A stretch of DNA of 45,610 bases from Candidatus Freyrarchaeum guaymasense (GCA_030587405.1 JAUQZD010000054.1:1-45610); one strand, 5' to 3'; shown: positions 8,226 through 16,565, counted from the stretch's first letter. Made by a program: numbers and translations. Notes: generated by a model from the letters alone, not told the origin.

Positions 8226-8963
8226 CTAGGGGGAAGGGTTTAGCTCTATGATTAGAGGGGTGAACCCTCTTTTATCGCATGCCACATTAAAAATTTTCAC
8301 CCCGTTAACTACGCGTTCGAGGACGTCGTCTCTACACCTGTGGCTGTGACCATGGAAGACGTAGTTTACCTCGTACGATTCGATGACGTCCATGAATACG
8401 CTTGCACCGCATAGCTCCATGCATGGGTCTCCTTTAACCGTTTCGGCTGTTGGTGAAAAGTGCATTAAAACTATTTTTGTTCGGGCATCTTCGATTTCCC
8501 TTAAGGCCTTCTCAAGCTTCCGGAGTTCTCTGCTGGTGACTTTCAGCGCCGACTCATACTTCTCCCTTTCAACATTAACTCCTATGTTAAATGAGTAGTC
8601 GTACCATCCCCTCACGCCCGCTACACCCAAATTTAAATCCTCCAAGTAGCACCCTTCACCGTCCAAGATCTTCAGGTCTGAGGGGTCGAAGAAACGTTTT
8701 TTCAGTTTTGGGGTATACCACCAATCATGGTTCCCAATAACCATGAACCGGTACTTGGCTGGGGTCGATGCTAAGAGAAGGAGGGCGCTTTTAACGTTAT
8801 CGTTATACTTCTTCTCCATGGAGAGGTCTCCGCAGAAGAGGAACACGTCTACCATCAAGTACTCTAACCTGCTCAGACAGTACCTAACGTTTTCAAGGGT
8901 AAAGACGATTTTAAACTTGCCCTTAATGCCTAGGTGGAAGTCGCCGGTGGCCGCAATTCGCAT
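8226..8963 (-). CDS. Calcineurin-like metallophosphoesterase
   Basis: All motifs of the dinuclear metallophosphoesterase fold are present in order: TGDFHLG (residues 6-12), FCGDLS, IGNHDWWY, LMHFSPT and FHGHSHRC. The protein is 245 residues with no membrane segment. Relatives hydrolyse phosphomonoesters or diesters, including cyclic nucleotides and nucleic-acid ends, so no substrate is assigned. The ATG is followed directly by the first conserved strand (MRIAATGDFH), which fixes the start. It precedes the HTH/Zn-ribbon gene on the same strand, and the 177-base gap upstream separates it from the aminotransferase gene. Confidence 0.9.
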   Translation of the reverse strand: MRIAATGDFHLGIKGKFKIVFTLENVRYCLSRLEYLMVDVFLFCGDLSMEKKYNDNVKSALLLLASTPAKYRFMVIGNHDWWYTPKLKKRFFDPSDLKILDGEGCYLEDLNLGVAGVRGWYDYSFNIGVNVEREKYESALKVTSRELRKLEKALREIEDARTKIVLMHFSPTAETVKGDPCMELCGASVFMDVIESYEVNYVFHGHSHRCRDDVLERVVNGVKIFNVACDKRGFTPLIIELNPSP

Positions 8964-9140
8964 CAGAGATCCTCCATTAAAGGCTAAAAACCAAAGGTAA
9001 TTTTAAACTACTGTTGTTGGAAGCGATGTTTTAACGGAAGTCCTCCCATGGAAAATCAACTAGAAGACGAACTATCCTCAAGTTTAACATAAACTTCGCA
9101 GCCATATTTTAAATGGGAAAATGAAAGGTGTGAAAATCGC

Positions 9141-10520
9141 TTATCCTGCTTGGCTTAGGGCTGCTTTGAGGGATTCCTCGAATATTTCAATTCCCCTGTC
9201 AACTTCTTCCTGCGTTATAACTAGGGGAGGTTTAACGTGTACGAGGTTCCTTATGATATCTCCTTTCAGCGTTATGTCAGGCTCCCTTAACCCTAGGATT
9301 AGTCCTCGTTGCAACGCCTCTTGCTGGAGAAGTTCTGTCACCTTGTTTGCCGGCTCCTTCGTCTTCCTGTCCTTAACAAGTTCTACGCCTATGAAGAGTC
9401 CTGGTCCACGTATATCACCTATAACCTCGTACTTCTCCTGAAGCTCCTCTAACCGTTTCCTAACGTACTTCCCCATTTCCTCGGCTCTCCTAGGCAAGTT
9501 CAGCTTCTGTATGACGTGGATGTTTATCAGTGCCGCTGCGAATGCGACAGGGTTCGCTGAGAACGTGCTGTGCTGTTCCGCTGGACTGAAACTTTTAAGC
9601 TTCTTCCTTGCTAAGGTGGCTCCTACAGGGAAGCCGCCGCCGATGGCTTTTGTTAGAGCCATTATATCCGGAACAACGTCGTATAGTTCGGACGCGAACA
9701 TTCTCCCAACCCTTCCAAAGGCTGTCTGTGACTCGTCGAAGATCAGGAGAAGGCGGGCTTCATCACAGAACTTCCTCAACTCTTTAAGGTACTCTGGAGG
9801 CGGGGGGACGTCGCCGCCCGACCCTAGAATGGGTTCTATCAGGATTCCTATTAGTGGGGCGCCGACACCCTTATCAAGCATCTTCTTCGAGAACTCTAAG
9901 CACTCCAAGCTGCAGTCTGGGTATTCAAGGTTAAACGGGCAACGGTAGCAGTAAGGGTAGGGGATCTTGACGAACCTGTCTAAGCCGAAGGGGGTGAACC
10001 TGACCAATTCTCTCATGTAGTGGGTAGCCGCGAACGTGGCAAGAGTGTTGCCGTGGTAGCCCCCCCAAGCCGTCACGAAGAGGTGGGCTCTAGGCTTATT
10101 GATCATTGCCAGTTTAAGGGCTGCCTCTATGGCGACGGAGCCTCCTTGAGTGTTTAAAACGACCTTCTCAAGGTCTCCCGGTGCGATCTCCACAAGCTTA
10201 TTGATAAGTTTGACACGTGGCACGGTGAAGAAGTGATTTCTGATGTGGGTTAAGTGTTTTACCTGCTCTATCGCTGCGAAGCACACATCTGGATGGCAAA
10301 ACCCGACGCTGAGGGTCCAAGCCTGAGAAGTGAAGTCGATATACTCCTTCCCATCTAAGTCCTTTACCCTTGCGCTGGCAGGTACCCCTTCGAAGAAAAC
10401 AGGCTTCTTAATAGGGACAAGAGCTCTAGAGCCGGCTAAGGAGATCTCCTCCTCCGTCAGCGTGGTCAGAAGGGAAACTATCTCTTCTTCGTCTAAAACA
10501 ACAGGTTTTATATCGCCCAA
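9141..10520 (-). CDS. Class III (GabT-type) PLP aminotransferase
   Basis: Fold type I aminotransferase of 459 residues. PLP-binding features include NTQGGSVAIEAALKLA, WGGYHGNT, IFDESQTAFGRVG and the Schiff-base Lys in ALTKAIGGGFPVGA; the substrate-loop segment HSTFSANPVA is typical of class III. Known relatives act on 4-aminobutyrate, ornithine, putrescine or other omega-amines; some archaeal members are amino-acid racemases, so the exact activity is open. A Cys-rich insert (YCYRCPFNLEYPDCSLEC, about residues 190-210) is notable and could bind metal. The TTG start is chosen because GGAGGG lies six bases before it. It is divergent from the histone-deacetylase-fold gene, with a 125-base shared upstream region, suggesting a joint role in acetylated polyamine or amino-acid breakdown. 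Confidence 0.9.
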   Translation of the reverse strand: MGDIKPVVLDEEEIVSLLTTLTEEEISLAGSRALVPIKKPVFFEGVPASARVKDLDGKEYIDFTSQAWTLSVGFCHPDVCFAAIEQVKHLTHIRNHFFTVPRVKLINKLVEIAPGDLEKVVLNTQGGSVAIEAALKLAMINKPRAHLFVTAWGGYHGNTLATFAATHYMRELVRFTPFGLDRFVKIPYPYCYRCPFNLEYPDCSLECLEFSKKMLDKGVGAPLIGILIEPILGSGGDVPPPPEYLKELRKFCDEARLLLIFDESQTAFGRVGRMFASELYDVVPDIMALTKAIGGGFPVGATLARKKLKSFSPAEQHSTFSANPVAFAAALINIHVIQKLNLPRRAEEMGKYVRKRLEELQEKYEVIGDIRGPGLFIGVELVKDRKTKEPANKVTELLQQEALQRGLILGLREPDITLKGDIIRNLVHVKPPLVITQEEVDRGIEIFEESLKAALSQAG

Positions 10521-10645
10521 AAGAAACCCTCCCTTTAAGTTCGGTAGTTAAGGAAAAATACCGAAAATAAACTTAAAAAAGTATTTCCTCTATGAAGAGG
10601 TTTCAAGAAGGGATGCGTGGATGTTTCCTCACCGGAGGGTGGAGG

Positions 10646-11485
10646 ATGGTTACCGGAGTATTCTTCCACGAAGAGTTTAAGGGTAAAGACTGGCCTGTGA
10701 TAGGAGACAAGTTCGCCAGCTTTCCCGAGGTGCTCGGCGACCTCCTACACAACCCCAACGTCGTGCTTATCGAGCCGAAGGAGGTTTCCGAAGAAATTTT
10801 ACTTAAAGTTCACAGCAGAGAGCTGGTTGAAAACTTGAAAAGGTCGTGGTACCGTAAGGGAGCTATGCTTTCCGTTGGGGGATGCATCGAAGCAGCTGAG
10901 AAAATAAGGATAGGTGAGCTGGAGAACGCACTTGTGTTCGACGTGGCGGCAGGACACCATGCAGGGCCATCCAGCGCATGGGGTGGAACATACGTCTCCT
11001 GCACTGGCCCGGTCGTAGCGTACATGAGGGAGACCTATGGCAGGGGGAGGTACGCGATCATTGACACGGATAGCCATCACGGGGATGGTACAAGGTCGAT
11101 CTTCATGGGAGATCGAGACGTGCTTCACGTCTGCTTCTGCAGCATGGATACCGTGGAGGATGAAGGAACGAAGGTCGATGTGAACGTGGGGTGGAAGGTG
11201 GCCGATGAGGAATATTTACGCCTCGTCGAGGAGGAGTTCATACCAAGAGTGAGAAAGTTCAGGCCGGTGATGATAATACATCTATTCGGGCACGACACGT
11301 GCCAGGGGGATTATGGTGACAGAGGGTTGACAGAAGAAGTTTACCCTAAACTTGCAAGGATTGTTTTGGAGTGCGCCGAGGAAGTGTGCGACGGGCGCTA
11401 CTTGGTGATAACCCATGGAGGTAGCAGGAGAGACGTCGCCGAAAGGATTTTCCCGGAAATAGTTAGAGTGTTGGCAAAACTTTAG
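10646..11485 (+). CDS. Histone-deacetylase-fold amidohydrolase (acetylpolyamine amidohydrolase/AcuC-like)
   Basis: Zinc amidohydrolase of the arginase/deacetylase fold. Motifs: the catalytic His pair in AAGHHAGPSSAWGG, the zinc ligands in DTDSHHGDGTRS, and a further zinc Asp in FGHDTCQGDYGDRGLT. Family members remove acetyl groups from polyamines, lysine side chains or acetoin-pathway proteins. The ATG at 10646 is preferred because GGAGGGTGG lies just before it and a TATA-like ACTTAAAAAA at 10571-10580 predicts a start point near 10602; an ATG at 10592 in the same frame would begin before that. The class III aminotransferase transcribed in the other direction suggests N-acetylated diamines or amino acids as substrates. 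Acting on an archaeal chromatin protein is the alternative. Confidence 0.85.
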   Translation: MVTGVFFHEEFKGKDWPVIGDKFASFPEVLGDLLHNPNVVLIEPKEVSEEILLKVHSRELVENLKRSWYRKGAMLSVGGCIEAAEKIRIGELENALVFDVAAGHHAGPSSAWGGTYVSCTGPVVAYMRETYGRGRYAIIDTDSHHGDGTRSIFMGDRDVLHVCFCSMDTVEDEGTKVDVNVGWKVADEEYLRLVEEEFIPRVRKFRPVMIIHLFGHDTCQGDYGDRGLTEEVYPKLARIVLECAEEVCDGRYLVITHGGSRRDVAERIFPEIVRVLAKL

Positions 11486-11975
11486 GCTTCCTAACAGTTA
11501 ATGTTCTTTTGGCGGATGGAAAAACTAACCTTACTTCTTCTTTTCTAACACTCTTCCCCCGCCGCAGTGTGAACAGTGGCGTGCTGTTTCTGGGACTGGT
11601 CTTCCACGGTTAGGACTTATTAGGAGGATGGAGACAAACCACCTCCAGATGGTGGAGTCCATGAAGTTGAGATGAGCTGCTTCTAGGTCTGGAGGGTGGA
11701 TGAACAGGAGGAAGTCTTCAATGGGAGAGCGAAAGGGTGACTCCCAGCCGCTATGATTAAAGTCTTCTAAAAAAAATATATAATGAAGTGTGGAGGGTTA
11801 AGCTGAGCGAGGTAGATGACAGGGATGAAGTCGGGAACTATTGGGGTAAACAGAGGAACAGCGATGGCTTATGGTAGATGGCGCTCCTCCTGCCCTTCAA
11901 CACTATCCGCTCGGGAAAGATTTAAGCTGCTAGGTTGCTTGGGTAAGACTGCAGTTAGCTCTCTAAACTGGTTTC
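11486..11975. other. 490-base gap without an intact gene
   Basis: Between the deacetylase-fold gene and the convergent MTH1187-type gene no complete reading frame with a start was found. The minus strand holds what looks like a decayed protein gene (listed separately at 11531-11797, with a possible further fragment at 11838-11922). AT-rich sequence at 11769-11783 (AAAAAAAATATATAA) resembles a TATA box on the plus strand but lies inside the decayed frame. Confidence 0.5.
11531..11797 (-). pseudogene. Remnant reading frame with C-terminal CxxC motif
   Basis: An 88-codon frame on the minus strand runs from just after a TAA (11798-11800) to a TAA at 11531-11533 without an ATG, GTG or TTG before its middle. 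Its translation looks protein-like: it contains IEDFLLFIHPPDLEAAHLNF and FVSILLISPNRGRPVPETAR, and ends HCSHCGGGRVLEKKK, half of a zinc ribbon. Upstream, another frame (11838-11922) reads KGRRSAIYHKPSLFLCLPQ before a stop, as if one gene had been broken by frameshifts. I do not recognise the family; a decayed transposase or small zinc protein are both possible. The absence of a start and the broken upstream part argue that it is not functional. Confidence 0.35.
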
Positions 11976-12272
11976 TTAATTTTCCCTGATGGCTTTAAGC
12001 TTGCTTTCCACCGTTGCAGGCTTATCTCTCCGGTCGTCCACCACAACTGATGTAACCACGCGTTTAGCACCTTCCTTGAAGACGGCTTCATGGGCTAACT
12101 TTACTGCTTGGAAAACTTCTTCGATGCTGCCGGCTTCAATGACCGTCGACATGGCGCCTGGAATGACCTTGACTCCTGCCTGTCTCAATGCTTCTATGGC
12201 TGCCCTCACAAACCTGCTCACACTAACTCCCTCACCTAGAGGAATAACCTTAACTTCCCCTACCACCATTAG
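11976..12272 (-). CDS. MTH1187/YkoF-type thiamine-binding protein (COG0011)
   Basis: A small protein of about 98 residues. It shows the family pattern VIPLGEGVSVSRFV near the N-terminus, then VIPGAMSTVIEAGSIEEVF, AHEAVFKEGAKRV and the signature VVVDDRRDKPATVESK. Members bind thiamine or HMP-like pyrimidines and form tetramers with a ferredoxin-like fold. ATG 12272 is preferred over GTG 12281 because GGTGGTG lies at the right distance and a TATA-like TTTATTAA on this strand (about 12305-12315) predicts a start point near 12285. It is divergent from the Thi4 gene across about 225 bases, which supports a role in thiamine metabolism or transport. Confidence 0.88.
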   Translation of the reverse strand, partial: LMVVGEVKVIPLGEGVSVSRFVRAAIEALRQAGVKVIPGAMSTVIEAGSIEEVFQAVKLAHEAVFKEGAKRVVTSVVVDDRRDKPATVESKLKAIREN

Positions 12273-12499
12273 CCACACCACCGCAAACAGAGGCAGAAAA
12301 CACCCTTAATAAAGTTTAGGAATCACTATGATGAAGTTTCGGTTAAGGGGGTTCACGAAGAGGCTGGGGAGTAGGTGTTTAAGTTTCCGTTGGGTTGATG
12401 AAAAGATAAGGGGGAATGACCACCTTTGACGCTGACTTAGCGAAAGAATTAATTTAGACTACGTTATTTTGAAAATAGCTAAATTGGGGGTTCCATAAG

Positions 12500-13297
12500 A
12501 TGAAGGTTATGGAGATGGCGCCCAAAGAGGTTGACGAGGTCACGATTACTAGGGAAATAGTTAAGGCTGCCGCTGAAGATTGGAGTAAGATAGCGGATTC
12601 GGACGTGGTCATCGTTGGAGCGGGGCCATCAGGGTTAACAGCAGCCAAGTATCTTGCAGTCGCCGGACTGAAAACGGTGGTTTTCGAGAGAAGGCTTTCC
12701 TACGGAGGCGGGATAGGCGGAGGCGGGATGCTCTGGCATAAGGTTATCGTCTCCAAGCCAGCTGATGAAATATTAAGAGACACAGGGTGCAACTTGGTTG
12801 AAGTGGAAGACGGCGTCTACGTAGTTGATGCAGCTGAGATGATGGCGAAGCTTGCGGTTGCAGCCATAGACGCCGGTGCAAAAGTCGTTTTTGGGGTAAC
12901 GGTTGAAGACCTGATGTACTCTTTAAACCCGCTGAGGATAACAGGCGTTGTGATTCAATGGAGCGCCGTCACCCTGTCAGGGCTTCACGTCGACCCTGTT
13001 TCCGTGAGAGCGCGTGCAGTAGTTGACTGCACGGGACATGACGCCGAGGTGGTGTCCGTTGCCTCAAGGAAGATCCCCGAGTTTAACATAGAAATAAAGG
13101 GAGAGAAGTCGATGAATGCTCCTTCAGGAGAAAAATTTGTCGTTGAAAAAACAGGTGAGGTATGCCCGGGACTCTACGCCTCGGGGATGGCCGTCTGCGC
13201 CCTCTATGGTGGACCCAGAATGGGGCCCATCTTCAGCGGAATGCTTCTGTCAGGTAGGAAGGTTGCCAATGAAATAATCGAGGAACTCGTTAGATAA
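12500..13297 (+). CDS. thi4: Thi4-family thiazole synthase, sulfide-dependent archaeal type
   Basis: FAD/NAD-fold protein of 265 residues with the dinucleotide motif VIVGAGPSG (residues 38-46), the glycine-rich loop [13 protein letters not shown], and the C-terminal [16 protein letters not shown]. Thi4 makes the thiazole moiety of thiamine from NAD and glycine. The yeast enzyme donates sulfur from its own Cys and works once; here the equivalent position is His (H163, in [10 protein letters not shown]), as in methanogen enzymes that use free sulfide and turn over repeatedly. That fits a sulfidic, anaerobic habitat. Start at ATG 12500 with GGGGG upstream; ATG 12509 and 12515 are alternatives. 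A T-rich stretch (13318-13327) after the stop may end transcription. Divergent from the thiamine-binding MTH1187-type gene. Confidence 0.92.
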   Translation: MKVMEMAPKEVDEVTITREIVKAAAEDWSKIADSDVVIVGAGPSGLTAAKYLAVAGLKTVVFERRLSYGGGIGGGGMLWHKVIVSKPADEILRDTGCNLVEVEDGVYVVDAAEMMAKLAVAAIDAGAKVVFGVTVEDLMYSLNPLRITGVVIQWSAVTLSGLHVDPVSVRARAVVDCTGHDAEVVSVASRKIPEFNIEIKGEKSMNAPSGEKFVVEKTGEVCPGLYASGMAVCALYGGPRMGPIFSGMLLSGRKVANEIIEELVR

Positions 13298-13690
13298 GCT
13301 TCAGAATTGAAAAACGCTTCTTTTTTATAATCTAAAGTGATAAACGCCGGCTTCACTTTAACTTTATGCTTGAACTAACCTAAAAACTAACAAACTTGGT
13401 AAAGATGGCGCAGTCTCCCGAGTTTAATTTTCCTTAGTGCTGCGATCTTACTGGGATTTTACTTCGCTAAGAGGTAAACTGGACGGGTAAGAAACAGGGT
13501 TTAACATTTAAGGTTAGAACTTTCTTGCGTCTGTTCTGCTTAACGCGACCGTTCGAATATTTTATGACTTAACAGTATTTGATGCATATAGATTACTAAT
13601 TAACTATGTTAACTTTTGCTATTTTTTACTAATGGAAGCTTTAAATTGCTGTTACATTTGCTGTTACAACGTATACTGGCATTTCAACGG
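13298..13690. other. 393-base intergenic region
   Basis: AT-rich and without a coding frame that looks real. It holds a T-rich possible terminator for thi4 (13318-13327, CTTCTTTTTT), several TATA-like stretches (for example GAATATTTTATG near 13555 and GCTATTTTTTAC near 13618), and an 11-base direct repeat with 12-base spacing just before the flavoprotein gene (listed separately). The longest frame of the downstream gene would reach back into this region, but those 25 residues (LLLHLLLQRILAFQ) are outside the conserved fold. Confidence 0.5.
13646..13668 (+). repeat. Two direct copies of TTGCTGTTACA, period 12
   Basis: TTGCTGTTACA occurs at 13646-13656 and again at 13658-13668, one base apart, some 23 bases before the flavoprotein start. 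A direct repeat with near one-helical-turn spacing at this place could be a regulator site. No protein is known to me that binds it. Confidence 0.3.
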
Positions 13691-15034
13691 ATGGTGAAGA
13701 GTGTGAAGAAGGATGTAGTCGTTATTGGAGGCAGTGCTGCTGGTGTTACAGCTGCTATCACTGCGAGAAGACATTATAGAAATGCAAGTATAGCCGTTGT
13801 TAGAAGGGAGAAGGAAGTCGTTGTTCCCTGCGGGGTTCCATATATTTACGGAACTCTAAAGGATGTTAGGAAAAACCTGATACCGGACGCTGTTCTTTTA
13901 AATAGGAACATTGAAATAATAGTTGACGAGGTCACGTCGATAAACAGGGATGAAAAGTCGCTTACTCTTTCGAAAGGGGACAAGCTGGAGTATGAAAAAC
14001 TCATTCTTGCGGTTGGCTCCTCTCCAGTGGTTCCGCCTATACCTGGAGTGAACCTAGAAAATGTGTTTGTCGTAAGGAAGGACGTGGAGTACTTAAGTAG
14101 GCTGATGGCTGCCCTCGAGAAGGCTAGGGACGTTGTCATCATAGGAGGCGGATTTATAGGTGTAGAGTTTGCGGACGAGTTTGCTAAGAGAGGGTTGAAT
14201 GTTACGATAGTAGAGTTACTGCCCCATTGCCTTCAGTTGGCATTCGATGAGGACTATTGTTTAATGGCGGAGCAGAAGCTGGCTGAGAGGGGGGTAACGC
14301 TCAGGACAAACGAGAGAGCCGAGGAAATAATAGGCGACGGAAAAGTTGAGAAGGTGAAGCTTAGCAGCGGGGAGGCGCTTAAGGCAGATTTAGTATTAAT
14401 AGGAATAGGTGTGAAGCCAAACACCGAGCTCGCAGAGAAGGCTGATTTGAAGATCGGAGAGAGAAAGGGCATATGGGTTGACAAGTACATGAGGACGAGT
14501 GACGAGGACATTTTCGCTGTCGGCGACTGCGCTGAGAAGTATTCGTTCTTCACCAATAAGCCGACGGCTCTCAGGCTTGCGTCGATATCCACGAAGGAGG
14601 CGAGAATTGCAGGGGCAAACCTCTTCTCCTTGAAAAGGGTGAACATCGGCTGTATAGGCAGCTTTTCAACGATTATAGGAGACCTTGCCCTCGGCGTCGC
14701 AGGGTTAACGGAGAGGGCTGCAAGGGAGGAGTCATTTGAGTATATCACCGGGGAGTTCAAGGCACCGGACAAGCATCCGGGATCCATGCCCAACACGCGG
14801 GAAATGAAAGTTAAACTCCTATTCGAGAAGGGGTCAGGTATACTTATAGGTGGACAGGTGGCTGGAGGAGCGACGACGGCGGAGGTAACAAACATACTCG
14901 TCTCGATGATAGAGAAGTGCATGACAGCTGAGGAGGTTGCAACGTTTCAATTTGGCACGCATCCAGCTTTAACCAGTTCGCCTATAACGTACCAGATAAC
15001 CGAGGCAGCGGAGGAGGCGCTAACCAAACTTTAG
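13691..15034 (+). CDS. FAD-dependent pyridine nucleotide oxidoreductase (CoA-disulfide reductase / NADH oxidase family)
   Basis: The protein has an N-terminal FAD motif (VVIGGSAAGVTAA), an NAD(P)H motif (VVIIGGGFIGVEFADEF), the second FAD motif (DEDIFAVGDCAE), and a C-terminal dimerisation domain. A single redox Cys in VVVPCGVPYIYG (about residue 47) places it with CoA-disulfide reductases, NADH oxidases and NAD(P)H:polysulfide/elemental-sulfur reductases rather than disulfide reductases with a CxxxxC pair. In anaerobic archaea these enzymes serve oxygen defence, CoA redox balance or sulfur reduction. Length from ATG 13691 is 447 residues, the family norm. GTG 13703, with GGTGA five bases upstream, is an equally good start; the longer frame from 13616 is not favoured. 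It stands alone between intergenic gaps. Confidence 0.9.
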   Translation: MVKSVKKDVVVIGGSAAGVTAAITARRHYRNASIAVVRREKEVVVPCGVPYIYGTLKDVRKNLIPDAVLLNRNIEIIVDEVTSINRDEKSLTLSKGDKLEYEKLILAVGSSPVVPPIPGVNLENVFVVRKDVEYLSRLMAALEKARDVVIIGGGFIGVEFADEFAKRGLNVTIVELLPHCLQLAFDEDYCLMAEQKLAERGVTLRTNERAEEIIGDGKVEKVKLSSGEALKADLVLIGIGVKPNTELAEKADLKIGERKGIWVDKYMRTSDEDIFAVGDCAEKYSFFTNKPTALRLASISTKEARIAGANLFSLKRVNIGCIGSFSTIIGDLALGVAGLTERAAREESFEYITGEFKAPDKHPGSMPNTREMKVKLLFEKGSGILIGGQVAGGATTAEVTNILVSMIEKCMTAEEVATFQFGTHPALTSSPITYQITEAAEEALTKL

Positions 15035-15086
15035 AAGGTAAAAAAGTAAAAATAGGGCTTCTCCCCTCTTAATTTTTCCTTGACCC

Positions 15087-15860
15087 CTAGCAGCGGGAAG
15101 GGCGAATCTTCCCTGCTTGCTTTGATACCGTGGCCTTTACCCCGCTCCGCTCCTTGAACTCTGCTGTGACCTTAATGTACTCTGGTTCTACACGTTCCAT
15201 TAGGTCCTTTAGAATGATGGATACTACTTCCTCATGGTGAAGAGGTTTCCCCCTAAAGAATTTGAAGTAGTCGCTGAGGGACTCGTACTCTATGAGTTTA
15301 TTGTGGGGGATGTATTCTACTTCTATTTTTGCTTTGTCCGGTTTTCCCGTGACCGGGCATAGGCATGTGAAGCCATCATAGGTGAACTTGGCTTTGTGAC
15401 CGCTGTGAACGTTGGGTATCACCCTGATCTTGAACTTGGGAGATGGACTTTTAATCTTCTGGAGCAGAGAGGCGAGCTCCTCCTTGCTCCTCGCCACGTA
15501 CTGGGCTATGTGCAGTGGCCATGGAGAGCGAGCCTTCTCGGGGCAGTATGCTATAACGGGTTTCCCCCTAGTCGCTGCTGTGAATGATTCGATGGCTGCT
15601 CCGAAGCTCGGCCTGGAAGCCACTAGCACCACCACGTCTGCCTTCATGCACTTCTGAAGGTCGCTTAAAACTATTTTTCTACACAGGTCGTGTTTCCCTC
15701 TAAAGTCCTCCACGCCACCATAGTCTCCGTTTTCAAACTGGTCTATGACGTCAAAGCCAACGGATCTAAGGAAGCGCTGAAGGGACGTTACTTCCTCTTT
15801 TCCGCCGTATCCGACCGAGCCGCAGACGAAAACTTTGAGACGCTTCAAGAAGGACACCAT
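15087..15860 (-). CDS. Nucleoside deoxyribosyltransferase-like domain fused to QueF-like (QueF-L) amidinotransferase domain
   Basis: Residues 8 to about 135 resemble the nucleoside 2-deoxyribosyltransferase fold: KVFVCGSVGYGG, a DLQKCMKADVVVLV segment, then SFGAAIESFTAATRGKPVIA with the probable catalytic Glu (E91). Residues about 143-257 are a QueF-fold domain with the catalytic Cys and Asp of FTCLCPVTGKPD (C168, D175) and the HHEE segment (208-211). QueF nitrile reductases need an E-S-K-S-L-K type NADPH motif; here the place reads EYESLSDYF, lacking it, as in crenarchaeal QueF-L, which converts preQ0 in tRNA to archaeosine. A two-domain protein of this kind is unfamiliar to me. The gene abuts the end of the phosphotransferase gene (stop 15861-15863, ATG 15858-15860). 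TTG 15846, preceded by GGTG, is an alternative start. Confidence 0.8.
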   Translation of the reverse strand: MVSFLKRLKVFVCGSVGYGGKEEVTSLQRFLRSVGFDVIDQFENGDYGGVEDFRGKHDLCRKIVLSDLQKCMKADVVVLVASRPSFGAAIESFTAATRGKPVIAYCPEKARSPWPLHIAQYVARSKEELASLLQKIKSPSPKFKIRVIPNVHSGHKAKFTYDGFTCLCPVTGKPDKAKIEVEYIPHNKLIEYESLSDYFKFFRGKPLHHEEVVSIILKDLMERVEPEYIKVTAEFKERSGVKATVSKQAGKIRPSRC

Positions 15861-16565
15861 CTAAGTTGGGTGGTTAAACCTGCTAGATAGGCTAACCATC
15901 CCTTGCAGCTGACTCCTCGCATTGGAAGATTGCCAGGTGCGAACTTCTAGCAGCCGCCTTGCAACGGTGAGGTTCGTGATCGCCGCTATTACGATTAGAG
16001 AGTACGAGATGACTGGGATCATGATTGAGAAAGCGACGGAGACAAAGGAGAGGATCGACGCTATGAAGATGATGAAGAGCCTAACGTCACGGTTTGCGAG
16101 GTAGTTGCTTATTGGCGACTGGAAAGAGAAGCCGGGGATCCTTTCTGATGCAGCGCGGCTATAGCTTACCATGAGGGCTCCCAGTATTGCAAGTAAGCAG
16201 AAGGCAGGAGAGTACTTTAAGCCTTCAAAGAAGAAACCATACAAGCCCATTCCAGCTAAGATCGCTACGTCAGCATACCGGTCGAGAACCGAGTCTAGGA
16301 ATCCGCCGAAGGGAGTCGTCTTCCCCGTCATTTTAGCTAGGTCCCCGTCTACGCCATCTAAGATCGATGACAGCTGGGCTAGGATACCTCCTAAGAGTTG
16401 AATTCCAAAGTAGAATGCTATCGGAGAGAGAAGGCTTACTAAAAAGCTTAAAACGGTGACTTGGTTCGGGGTAACCACACGGTGCTTGGAGAGGAATCTT
16501 GCAATAGGCCTAGAAATTCTCCGGTTGAGGGAGCGTGACACTATCCCATCCCAGCTCTGAGGCAC
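15861..16565 (-). CDS. CDP-alcohol phosphatidyltransferase-family membrane enzyme (probable DIPPS-type)
   Basis: The CDP-alcohol phosphotransferase signature D-G-x2-(A/G)-R...G-x3-D-x3-D is seen as DGVDGDLAKMTGK followed by FGGFLDSVLDRYAD, with several membrane segments on either side. With the cytidylyltransferase upstream this resembles the archaeal pair that makes di-myo-inositol-1,3'-phosphate-1'-phosphate; in Archaeoglobus both activities are in one polypeptide. GTG 16565 is chosen because GGAGGAG lies six bases before it, inside the end of the upstream gene; the frame is open back to TTG 16625. From GTG the protein starts MPQSWDGIVSRSLNRRIS, matching where the domain should begin. It overlaps the upstream gene by 56 bases, implying coupled translation. 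Archaetidylinositol-phosphate synthesis is an alternative role. Confidence 0.85.
   Translation of the reverse strand: MPQSWDGIVSRSLNRRISRPIARFLSKHRVVTPNQVTVLSFLVSLLSPIAFYFGIQLLGGILAQLSSILDGVDGDLAKMTGKTTPFGGFLDSVLDRYADVAILAGMGLYGFFFEGLKYSPAFCLLAILGALMVSYSRAASERIPGFSFQSPISNYLANRDVRLFIIFIASILSFVSVAFSIMIPVISYSLIVIAAITNLTVARRLLEVRTWQSSNARSQLQGMVSLSSRFNHPT

Noticed and set aside
11804..11912. Possible 110-base non-coding RNA: TATA-like box at 11769-11783 followed by GAGCGAGGTAG pairing with CTATCCGCTC at the far end, plus an inner helix.
   Set aside because: Allowing one bulge and G-U pairs, a helix of this length is expected by chance within 110 bases, and the same segment overlaps pieces of a decayed reading frame on the other strand.
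14254..14922. Long minus-strand open frame (222 codons) opposite the flavoprotein gene.
   Set aside because: Antisense shadow of a gene with clear FAD and NAD motifs.
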